DNA from: Planctomycetota bacterium | Lineage (GTDB): Bacteria; Planctomycetota; Phycisphaerae; UBA1845 | Length of the DNA stretch: 8,609 nt | Assembly (NCBI GenBank): GCA_022563055.1 | Contig: JADFOB010000034.1 | Coordinates: forward strand, 1 to 8,609 | Reading direction: 5' to 3' | Shown: positions 1 through 5,016 of the stretch, one piece after another | How positions within the stretch are numbered: position 1 is the stretch's first letter | How the letters are laid out: every line of letters starts with the position of its first letter | Notes under the pieces: model-generated | What the model was told of the DNA's origin: nothing | Seen by the model: the letters and a program-made list of their open reading frames with translations, nothing else | Database searches by the model: none | Position numbers and translations under genes: made by a program

Positions 1-1
1 G

Positions 2-472
2 GTCCTCGGTGATGAGAGTCTCAAGGAAGACGTCAAGGGCGCGGTCCGCGACCTTCGGGATGCCTCGAAGGAGGTGAAGGCGACCGTCACGCTCTGGAAG
101 ACCGAATCCCGGAAGCTCGCCGACAATGCGGGCGCCGCGATCGACCGCACCGAGGAGAATCTCGACCGGTCATTCGCCAAGCTCAACGACGTGCTCGAAG
201 GCATCAATGATGCGTCGCGGAGCTTGGCCGGCGTCATGCTCGCGGTCGAACAGGGCAAGGGTACAGCCGGGCTCCTTGCGCGCGATGAGCGTCTCTACGA
301 GGCAGCCGTCCTTGCGTTGGGACGCTTCAATGAGCTGATCGGCACGCTCCAGCAGATCTTTGGGAAGATCGAACAGGACGGGTACATTGACCTCAACCTC
401 AGTGGGGTTAGCCCTCTGGGGAACATCAAGAAGCGATACCCCGTCGGGTCGCAAGTGTCCGACCGAAGCTGA
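2..472 (+). CDS. MCE/MlaD-type lipid-transport protein, C-terminal part (5' end outside window)
   Basis: The reading frame is open from the first complete codon at base 2 to a TGA at 470-472, giving 156 visible residues, so the true start lies upstream. The visible part has no MCE beta-barrel core. It is a charged, heptad-like helical region (KEDVKGAVRDLRDASKEVK, then repeated AxxxxRTEENLDRSFAKLND) typical of a long coiled coil. It is followed by a segment with GKGTAGLLARDERLYEA and LNELIGTLQQ-like wording, and an end rich in Gly, Lys and Arg. The 'GTxGxLLxDxxLYE' stretch after coiled-coil helices is a recurrent C-terminal feature of bacterial MlaD/MCE proteins, the periplasmic substrate-binding parts of ABC systems that move phospholipids between membranes. 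That family link is from memory and the diagnostic domain is not in view. A methyl-accepting or other coiled-coil protein is the alternative. The transporter ATPase and permease would be expected upstream. Confidence 0.6.
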   Translation, partial: VLGDESLKEDVKGAVRDLRDASKEVKATVTLWKTESRKLADNAGAAIDRTEENLDRSFAKLNDVLEGINDASRSLAGVMLAVEQGKGTAGLLARDERLYEAAVLALGRFNELIGTLQQIFGKIEQDGYIDLNLSGVSPLGNIKKRYPVGSQVSDRS

Positions 473-678
473 CTCGGACCCACGCCGATGAGCCCGCGCA
501 ACATCGAGGTCCACAGAGCCGATCCGCCCCGTTCCGCACGCGCCTGTCCTACGACAATCAGAGCCCCGAGCGCCAGCGACAGGTTCTTCTTGGCGGGTAG
601 CCGGTGGCACGCCCAAGGTCAAAGCGCGGGCATGTTTGCCCCCCGCGAACGCCTCCGCTAGAGCATTCTCTGTTTTTA
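473..678. other. Intergenic stretch without a convincing gene
   Basis: After the stop of the MCE-like gene I see no start with a plausible ribosome site and no recognisable protein in any frame. The minus-strand frame open across 170-772 overlaps the MCE-like coding region and reads as a shadow. The stretch at about 560-650, with wording such as CCCGAGCGCCAGCGA and GCGGGCATGTTTGCC, resembles short dispersed intergenic repeats I associate with planctomycete genomes. No second copy exists in this window to prove it. There is no clear hairpin followed by a T-run, so the terminator of the upstream gene is not identified. Confidence 0.4.
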
Positions 679-761
679 TGTAGCGGCCGCCCCCCGTGGC
701 GGCCGTAGGAATCCGAACACACCTCGGCGTTCCACGTCGGCCACAGGGGGCCGACGCTACA
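679..761. repeat. Inverted repeat made of two 8-bp hairpins with TGTAGCG/CGCTACA ends
   Basis: The segment begins TGTAGCGG and ends CGCTACA. The left half holds a perfect hairpin, CGGCCGCC (684-691) pairing with GGCGGCCG (698-705) across a 6-base loop. The right half holds CGTCGGCC (735-742) pairing with GGCCGACG (749-756), again across 6 bases. Reversed and complemented, the right half aligns with the left over roughly 32 bases. The stem bases that differ between the halves are compensated within each hairpin. This is the look of a REP/BIME-like element, that is two inverted units around a spacer of about 29 bases. I recognise the GTAGCG-plus-CGGCC wording as common in planctomycete intergenic DNA, which is a memory-based impression. 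Function is unknown; transcript processing, termination or mobility are possible. Confidence 0.7.
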
Positions 762-832
762 GAGTCCCCCAACCGCTATTCCGCCGCAGCCGGAAGTCCC
801 GCGATCCTGGGCATGGAGGCGTTCCGCGTCTG

Positions 833-860
833 TTGGCACGCGGTGGGTGGGTTCTATAAT
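833..860 (+). promoter_or_regulatory. Sigma-70-like promoter upstream of the small ORF at 931
   Basis: TTGGCA at 833-838 and a perfect TATAAT at 855-860 are separated by 16 bases, a near-consensus housekeeping promoter in otherwise GC-rich DNA. Transcription would begin near 867, leaving a leader of about 64 bases before the ATG at 931. It is the best promoter-like sequence in the window and points at nothing except the 38-residue ORF. Confidence 0.6.
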
Positions 861-930
861 CGGGTCAGCGCCGCTCGGTTTTGGGGCGCGGTGGATACGG
901 TATCGGTTCCTTACGCTCGGGAGACCTAAG

Positions 931-1047
931 ATGCTCGACCTCAATGGGTTCCTCTTCTCGACCCAGTTCCTTTCCGTGATCGCCTCGCTGATCTCGGCCC
1001 TTCTTTCCGCCCTGCTAGGCAGTCTGCTCGGTTTGCCAACGGTTTGA
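931..1047 (+). CDS. Small hydrophobic membrane protein, 38 residues (hypothetical)
   Basis: An ATG at 931 opens a 38-codon frame ending with TGA at 1045-1047. GGGAG (919-923) lies 7 bases before the ATG, a well-placed Shine-Dalgarno sequence, and a near-consensus promoter sits about 70 bases further up. The peptide begins MLDLNGFLFSTQ and then runs as a single hydrophobic, Ser/Ala/Leu/Gly-rich stretch (VIASLISALLSALLGSLLGL) that would span a membrane once. The frame extends further upstream to 847, but that part contains the promoter -10 and leader, so the inner ATG is preferred. I do not recognise the family. Small single-span proteins often modulate a membrane complex or act as toxins, but nothing here shows either. 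No antisense RNA or partner gene is evident. Spurious translation of intergenic DNA remains possible, though promoter, ribosome site and amphipathic composition together argue for a real gene. Confidence 0.5.
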   Translation: MLDLNGFLFSTQFLSVIASLISALLSALLGSLLGLPTV

Positions 1048-1097
1048 TTGGACCCTGTTGTTCGGTCACGCAGCTCGTTGGCGAGCCCGCCCAGAGC

Positions 1098-1129
1098 CCC
1101 CGGCCGGGGCGTTTCGATGCTTCCCGGCC
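1098..1129. terminator. GC-rich hairpins after the small ORF, possible weak terminator
   Basis: A perfect 12-base palindrome CCCCGGCCGGGG (1098-1109) overlaps a second potential stem, GGCCGGG (1102-1108) with CCCGGCC (1123-1129). The two folds are mutually exclusive. Neither is followed by a convincing run of T. They lie 50-80 bases past the stop of the 38-residue ORF, so they could end its transcript, but this is inferred from position only. Confidence 0.3.
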
Positions 1130-1155
1130 CCATTACGGAAGCTGGGTGGCGCGCT

Positions 1156-1185
1156 GAGCCGCGGGTTTTAACCCGCGCGATTTTT
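1156..1185 (-). repeat. Palindromic repeat core, copy A (inverted)
   Basis: GAGCCGCGGGTTTTAACCCG followed by CGCGATTTTT is the reverse complement of the core found at 1274-1301 and 1664-1691. Its stem is CGCGGGTT pairing with AACCCGCG. Only the core is shared with the other two copies. The flanks do not align convincingly, so this is a minimal or decayed copy. Together with copy B it forms an inverted pair whose outer ends read GAGCCGCGGG and CCCGCGGCTC. Confidence 0.7.
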
Positions 1186-1213
1186 CGGACACCGAGCGAC
1201 AATCGCTACGCTC

Positions 1214-1331
1214 GAGCATTTCCCGTTCTTGCGTGCCGCACACGATGCCTGCGTGGGGTCTTCTCGCAATGCGTATTCGCGCGGGCTCAAGCCCGCGGCT
1301 CGGCACACATTGCCGGGAAATGCCCTGGAGT
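1214..1331 (+). repeat. About 118-bp dispersed repeat with palindromic core, copy B
   Basis: This stretch aligns without gaps to 1604-1721, with about 89 of 118 positions identical by hand count. The strongest part is the 28-base core 1274-1301 (26 of 28 identical), holding CGCGGGCT and AGCCCGCG as a hairpin around two bases. The wider alignment starts at GAGCA and ends near CCCTGGAG. It ends about 33 bases before the TTGACC promoter box at 1364. The palindromic core when translated gives RGLKPAA-like peptides, which I recall as frequent spurious ORF content in planctomycete genomes. The repeat family is unnamed to me. Confidence 0.7.
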
Positions 1332-1363
1332 TGGGAACTGCTCGGGGATTCTGACTGGGCAGC

Positions 1364-1391
1364 TTGACCCACTCCGCCGGTGTGATATAGT
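1364..1391 (+). promoter_or_regulatory. Sigma-70-like promoter, probably for thrS-infC
   Basis: TTGACC (1364-1369) and TATAGT (1386-1391) are 16 bases apart, each one mismatch from consensus. It faces thrS, whose start lies about 340 bases downstream, so if used it would give thrS a long leader RNA containing the second copy of the 118-bp repeat. No closer promoter to thrS was found. Whether it serves thrS or a separate short transcript cannot be decided from sequence. Confidence 0.5.
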
Positions 1392-1396
1392 GAAGC

Positions 1397-1457
1397 TGCC
1401 GGTAGGTAACAGTGTGGGGACGGTATGCCGGCACATTTTCGTCGTGTGGTTTCGACG
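1397..1457 (+). promoter_or_regulatory. Candidate leader hairpins downstream of the 1364 promoter
   Basis: Starting just after the promoter, TGCCGG (1397-1402) can pair with CCGGCA (1428-1433). CGTCG (1440-1444) can pair with CGACG (1453-1457) across the 8-base loop TGTGGTTT. These lie in the expected leader of a thrS transcript. No T-box signature (specifier loop plus conserved GGTGG-type antiterminator bulge) is present. The second loop contains TGGT, matching U33 plus a GGU threonine anticodon. Enterobacterial ThrRS represses its own mRNA by binding anticodon-like loops, but those sit next to the ribosome site, whereas this is far upstream, so the resemblance may be chance. Confidence 0.2.
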
Positions 1458-1505
1458 TGCTTTAAGACGGCTCGAAGTTTGATGATGCGCGGAACATGCC
1501 AGTAG
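1425..1505 (+). CDS. Possible 26-residue leader peptide (doubtful)
   Basis: An ATG at 1425 with GGGGA (1416-1420) four bases upstream opens a 26-codon frame ending at TAG 1503-1505. It is the first start codon of the transcript predicted from the 1364 promoter. The peptide is basic with three Thr and two Cys residues and has no run of one amino acid, so it does not look like a classical attenuator leader for threonine. It could be a chance ORF; only the ribosome-site spacing and promoter position support it. Confidence 0.2.
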   Translation: MPAHFRRVVSTCFKTARSLMMRGTCQ

Positions 1506-1603
1506 TCGTGGTCGTGGCGTTCACCGTCGACCGTGGTGCTCGGCTCCCGTGTGCGCCGGACTTCGAGCCTTCTTCCTGTTGTGAGCTTGGTGGTCCACGG
1601 ATA

Positions 1604-1721
1604 GAGCAGATCCCGTCTTTGCCTATCGCACGCAATACCCGCCTGGCGTCTTTTTACAATGCGAATTCGCGCGGGCTAAAGCCCGCGGCTCGGTACACAA
1701 CTTCGCAAAACGCTCTGGACG
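1604..1721 (+). repeat. About 118-bp dispersed repeat with palindromic core, copy C, abutting thrS
   Basis: This is the direct-repeat partner of 1214-1331 (about 75% identity, ungapped). Its core 1664-1691 folds as CGCGGGCT pairing with AGCCCGCG around two A residues, flanked by AATTCG and GGCTC. The copy ends about 12 bases before the thrS ribosome site, so the 5' untranslated region of thrS is largely built from repeat sequence. The hairpin lies about 50 bases upstream of the start codon and could influence mRNA stability or act as a processing site. Confidence 0.7.
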
Positions 1722-1740
1722 GGGCTCGTTGTGGAGGTTC

Positions 1741-3915
1741 GTGCTGAAGGTTACGCTGCCCAGCGGCGACATTTTGGATGCGGTGGACGGTGCGACCGTT
1801 GCGGATCTTGCCGCGATGATCGGTCCGGGGCTCGCAAGGGTCGCCATTGCCGGACGGGTCACGCGGAACGGCACCAGTGAAACGCTTGACCTGGCTGCGT
1901 CACTCCATGGCGACTGCGATCTGGCGATCCTGACGGCTTCCGATGACGATCCCCAGAGCCTCCTTGTCCTGCGTCATAGCTGTGCCCACGTGATGGCGGA
2001 GGCCATCTGTACGCTCTTCCCCGATACAAAACTGGTCTACGGCCCGCCGCTGGAAGACGGATTCTACTACGATATCGATTTGTCGCAATCGCTGACGCCC
2101 GATGACTTCCCGCGCATCGAGGCGGAGATGGCCCGGATCATCCACGAGAAGCGCCCGTTCTCGCGTCACGACGTGGCTCGTAGCGATGCCATGACGAAAC
2201 TCCGCAGTGAGGGCAACCGCTACAAGATTGATAACGCCGAACGTGCCGACGGCGAAACGCTCAGTTTCTACGTGACCGGTGCGGAGCGTGGGAAGCACTT
2301 CGAGGATCTCTGCCGTGGTCCGCATGTGCCCGGCACGGGTGTGATCAAAGCCTTCCAGGTTCGCCAGGTCAGCCGGTCGCACTATCGCGGAGACGTCAAC
2401 GATCAGCCGCTCCAGCGCGTCTACGGAACGGCGTTCTTTAAGAAGAAGTCGTTGGCTGCCTATCTTGAGCGGCTCGAAGAGGCGAAGAAGCGTGACCATC
2501 GCGTCCTCGGCAAGGAACTGGAGCTGTTTACCATCAGCGATAAGGTGGGCAGCGGATTGGTGCTCTGGTTGCCCAAGGGAGCCACGATTCGGACCGAGCT
2601 GCAGAATTACCTGACCGGCGAGATGATCAAGCTCGGCTACGAGATGGTCTACACGCCGCACATCGGGCAGCTCGGATTGTACCGAACCAGCGGGCACTAC
2701 CCCTACTACGAGGGCTCCAATTACCCCGCGATGTTTGAGACGGGCCGGGGTAACGCGATCCAAGGCGCCTTGCAGTTTGCCCGGCAACTTCGGGCAAGCG
2801 GCCCGGACTGCGACGAGGAGAAGATCGCCGCTCTCCGCGCGATGATCGCCGCGATCGAGCAGGCCTGGGGCAAACTGGCACGGATGAGCGATTCGTCGTC
2901 GCTCGATGAGACGATACAGGCGCTGGACCAAGCGCAGGTATCCGAGGCGGGCTACTTGCTCAGACCGATGAACTGCCCGCACCACATTCAGATCTACGCA
3001 TCCAAGCCGCACAGCTATCGCGACTTGCCGGTGCGTCTGGCGGAGTATGGTTGCGTCTATCGGTTCGAGCAGAGCGGCGAGATCAGCGGACTCACGCGCG
3101 TCCGCGGATTCACGCAGGATGATGCGCACATCTTTTGCACCACCGAGCAGCTAGCCGCTGAGCTGCAGACGACTGTGGACCTGACGCGCCGTGTTCTGGA
3201 GACGTTGGGCCTGACCGACTACCGCGTACGCCTCGGGCTGCGCGATTCAACGAGTGACAAGTGGGTTGGTTCGATCGAGAACTGGAACAAGGCCGAGGAC
3301 GCCATACGCGCAGCCGCGGTCCAAAGCGGTGTGGAATTCACGGAACAGCCGGGCGAGGCTGCCTTTTACGGACCGAAGATCGACTTCATCGTCAAGGACT
3401 GCATTGGGCGAAGCTGGCAGCTTGGCACCGTCCAGGTCGATTACAATCTTCCCGAGCGCTTCAAGCTCACCTACGTGGGGAGCGACAATACGCACCACGT
3501 TCCGATTATGATCCATCGTGCGCCGTTTGGGAGTACCGAGCGGTTTGTGGGGATCTTGATCGAGCACTTTGCCGGTGCGTTTCCGCTTTGGCTCTCGCCG
3601 GTTCAGGTCGGCGTGGCCACGGTCAGCCAAAAGAGTCAAACCTATGGTCGGCAGATTCATGCGGCTATAAAAGAAGCCGGCCTGCGAGTCGAGTTGGACC
3701 TGGGCGATGAGCAGATTGGTCCCAAGAAGCATCGGTTCCGGGCGGCGAAGGTCAATTACATCCTCGTCGTCGGCGAGAAAGAGGCTGCCCAAAAGAGCGT
3801 CAACGTCAATGACCGTGACGGCCGGTCGATCGGCGATATGACGTTGGACGCGCTCATCAAGGCGTGCCTCCTGGAGATCGAAACGAAAGGGCGCAGCCGG
3901 GTGGCTGCGTTATGA
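1741..3915 (+). CDS. thrS: Threonine--tRNA ligase (ThrRS)
   Basis: Charges tRNA-Thr with threonine in the cytoplasm, a class II synthetase. From the GTG at 1741 (724 residues) the order is: TGS domain (LKVTLPSGD, about 1-65); editing domain with HxxxH (H79, H83) and CxxxH (C191, H195); catalytic core (about 265-620); anticodon-binding domain (about 622-712). Zinc and active-site residues are present: C412 in MNCPHH, H463 in DDAHIF, H592 in MIHRAPFG, motif-2 arginine R441, and motif 3 GSTERFVGILIEHFAG. GTG 1741 is chosen because fMLKVTLP matches the family N-terminus and GGAGG (1733-1737) lies just upstream, though only 3 bases away; a TTG at 1729 would add four residues. The protein is longer than the usual ~640 residues because about 60-70 residues are inserted between SGHYPYYEGSNYPAMFE and LLRPMNCPHH (about 333-403). 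That insertion is, from memory, a planctomycete trait. infC follows after 119 bases. Confidence 0.97.
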   Translation: MLKVTLPSGDILDAVDGATVADLAAMIGPGLARVAIAGRVTRNGTSETLDLAASLHGDCDLAILTASDDDPQSLLVLRHSCAHVMAEAICTLFPDTKLVYGPPLEDGFYYDIDLSQSLTPDDFPRIEAEMARIIHEKRPFSRHDVARSDAMTKLRSEGNRYKIDNAERADGETLSFYVTGAERGKHFEDLCRGPHVPGTGVIKAFQVRQVSRSHYRGDVNDQPLQRVYGTAFFKKKSLAAYLERLEEAKKRDHRVLGKELELFTISDKVGSGLVLWLPKGATIRTELQNYLTGEMIKLGYEMVYTPHIGQLGLYRTSGHYPYYEGSNYPAMFETGRGNAIQGALQFARQLRASGPDCDEEKIAALRAMIAAIEQAWGKLARMSDSSSLDETIQALDQAQVSEAGYLLRPMNCPHHIQIYASKPHSYRDLPVRLAEYGCVYRFEQSGEISGLTRVRGFTQDDAHIFCTTEQLAAELQTTVDLTRRVLETLGLTDYRVRLGLRDSTSDKWVGSIENWNKAEDAIRAAAVQSGVEFTEQPGEAAFYGPKIDFIVKDCIGRSWQLGTVQVDYNLPERFKLTYVGSDNTHHVPIMIHRAPFGSTERFVGILIEHFAGAFPLWLSPVQVGVATVSQKSQTYGRQIHAAIKEAGLRVELDLGDEQIGPKKHRFRAAKVNYILVVGEKEAAQKSVNVNDRDGRSIGDMTLDALIKACLLEIETKGRSRVAAL

Positions 3916-4034
3916 TTGTGGTTGCGTTGTAGTTCATGATTGTAGGTTCTGGACGCAGCGAGGCGGCGACCCGTAGCACCACATGTGGCGGCTCGAGTCG
4001 CACGATACTGGTTCTTATTGAAAGGTAACTGACC
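3916..4034 (+). promoter_or_regulatory. thrS-infC spacer and infC leader
   Basis: The 119-base gap between the two translation genes contains a near direct repeat (ATGATTGTGG from 3912, overlapping the thrS stop, and ATGATTGTAG from 3937) and a 10-base palindrome CCACATGTGG (3979-3988). It ends in GAAAGG (4020-4025), the ribosome site for infC. I find no good -35/-10 pair and no terminator, so infC is probably co-transcribed with thrS. Confidence 0.45.
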
Positions 4035-4544
4035 ATCGCGAAAACACTTCGTCTCAACGACCGTATCCGGGTTTCGCCCATTCGGGTGATCGACCAGGAG
4101 CAGACACAGCTCGGTATCATCCCCACAGCGCAGGCACTGGATCTTGCCCGCGACGTAGGGCTGGATCTCGTCGAGGTCTCGCCCATGGAGAAGCCCCCGG
4201 TCTGCCGGATCATGGACTACGGTAAGTACAAATACGACCGTAAGAAACGGCAGAAGCAATCGGGAGGGGCGCACGTCGTCGTTCTCAAGGAGATCCGCAT
4301 CAGGCCCAAGACCGATACCCATGACCGGGAGATTAAGGTCAACCGGGCCAAGGGATTCCTCGACGACGGGCACAAGGTGCAGTTCACGATGCTGTTTCGT
4401 GGACGCGAGCGGTTTCATCGCGACCGGGCTGTCCGGATCTTTGACGACATCCTCGCGGAGTTCGGCGAGACCATTAAGATTGAGCGGCCAGCCGCCATGG
4501 AAGGGCGACGCATGACGCTGATTATCGCACCCGTGAAGCATTGA
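4035..4544 (+). CDS. infC: Translation initiation factor IF-3, AUC start
   Basis: IF-3 binds the 30S subunit, keeps 50S away and checks start codon and initiator tRNA. From 4035 the protein has 169 residues, the normal size. The N-terminal domain (about 5-75) shows LNDRIRVSPIRVI, DLVEVSP and PPVCRIMDYGKYKYDRKKR. The C-terminal domain (about 83-169) shows KEIRIRPKTDTHD, KGFLDDGHKVQFTMLFRGRE and MEGRRMTLIIAP. In this frame a TAA at 4026-4028 blocks any start further up. The only ATG-like codon nearby, GTG 4086, would remove the conserved N-terminal strand. ATC at 4035 gives (M)AKTLRLNDRIR, with AAAGG (4021-4025) nine bases before it; CTG 4029 is less likely because it is only 3 bases from that site. 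A rare start is expected: E. coli infC uses AUU, which IF-3 itself discriminates against, giving autoregulation. The usual downstream rpmI-rplT pair is absent here. Confidence 0.96.
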   Translation: MAKTLRLNDRIRVSPIRVIDQEQTQLGIIPTAQALDLARDVGLDLVEVSPMEKPPVCRIMDYGKYKYDRKKRQKQSGGAHVVVLKEIRIRPKTDTHDREIKVNRAKGFLDDGHKVQFTMLFRGRERFHRDRAVRIFDDILAEFGETIKIERPAAMEGRRMTLIIAPVKH

Positions 4545-4616
4545 ATCTTCGCCGGGTGCCGTCCGCCCATCTTCTGGTCGGGAATCTGCGAAACAGGGCG
4601 TCTGGTCCGTGACAGT

Positions 4617-4758
4617 CTAGTGTAGTGATTCAGGGTTGGCGATGCGTATCCTGATCCGAACCGCGCCCGTCAGGAAGCGCCTTGACCGATGCAAGGACCG
4701 CCCCTCCCTCACGGTCGGGGTTCGGATAAGAGACCGTCTGTTTGAATCACTACACTAG
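4617..4758. mobile_element. MITE-like element 1 (142 bp) with 16-bp perfect terminal inverted repeats
   Basis: The ends are CTAGTGTAGTGATTCA (4617-4632) and TGAATCACTACACTAG (4743-4758), perfect inverted repeats of 16 bases. The interior also pairs: ATCCGAACC (4654-4662) with GGTTCGGAT (4719-4727), with further imperfect pairing inside. The element could therefore fold into one long hairpin. It has no coding capacity, so it would be non-autonomous. The CTAG at its right end is also the left end of the next element. The palindromic CTAG/TA at the tips is compatible with a TA-targeting transposase such as the IS630/Tc1 group, but no transposase is present to confirm this. Confidence 0.75.
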
Positions 4759-4864
4759 TGCAGCGTCACAAGTAAAACTTAGGGTTCGGTCCACGCCGTG
4801 GCGAGCGCCCGCACTGCTCAAGAGCAGTGGCACACCCCAAAACTAAGCTGTGACGCTGCACTAG
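4755..4864 (+). mobile_element. MITE-like element 2 (110 bp), full-length copy
   Basis: The ends are CTAGTGCAGCGTCACA (4755-4770) and TGTGACGCTGCACTAG (4849-4864), perfect 16-base inverted repeats. The tips resemble those of element 1 (CTAGTGYAGYG), so the two probably use the same transposase. Inside are CCACG/CGTGG (4791-4801) and a perfect hairpin CACTGCTC (4812-4819) with GAGCAGTG (4822-4829) around only two bases. Its left 81 bases recur, inverted, at 6211-6291, which shows it is a repeated unit. It does not code for protein. Confidence 0.8.
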
Positions 4865-5016
4865 TGCACCTTTACACGTAATTCTGCGGGATGCCGCGTC
4901 GGCGCGCCTCCGCAACGGCAGGCTTGCGGTTGGCGCCCAATCCTCCTAATCTTGTGAGTTGATGGAATGTCAATGTGACGGCACCGCTATTAAGGGAATA
5001 CTGAAAGGGGACGTGG
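4865..5016 (+). promoter_or_regulatory. sat upstream region and ribosome site
   Basis: Between the MITE pair and sat lie a short hairpin, CCGCAA (4910-4915) with TTGCGG (4924-4929), and an AT-richer stretch with TATTAA at 4988-4993 as a weak -10 candidate that has no good -35. AAAGGGG (5004-5010) is a clear ribosome site six bases before the sat ATG. No riboswitch or obvious operator is recognised. Confidence 0.4.

Noticed and set aside
558..1202. 214-codon minus-strand frame across the intergenic region
   Set aside because: Runs through the double-hairpin repeat, the promoter at 833-860 and the small ORF; composition is Arg/Pro/Gly-rich with no motif.
1156..1721. CRISPR-like array from the three palindromic repeats
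   Set aside because: Only three cores, in mixed orientation, with unequal spacing and flanking similarity beyond the core in two of them; no cas genes.
1392..1740. T-box riboswitch upstream of thrS
   Set aside because: No T-box consensus, no antiterminator bulge sequence and no terminator hairpin with T-run before thrS.
1496..1747. 83-codon frame before thrS containing an RGLKPAA peptide
   Set aside because: The peptide is simply the translation of the palindromic repeat core; the same wording appears from the other copies, so this is not a gene.
1900..3129. Long minus-strand open frame (409 codons) opposite thrS
   Set aside because: It is wholly antisense to an unmistakable thrS, has no recognisable domain, and arises from GC-rich codon structure.
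3756..4541. 261-codon minus-strand frame opposite the thrS end and infC
   Set aside because: Overlaps two genes with clear family motifs and shows none of its own.
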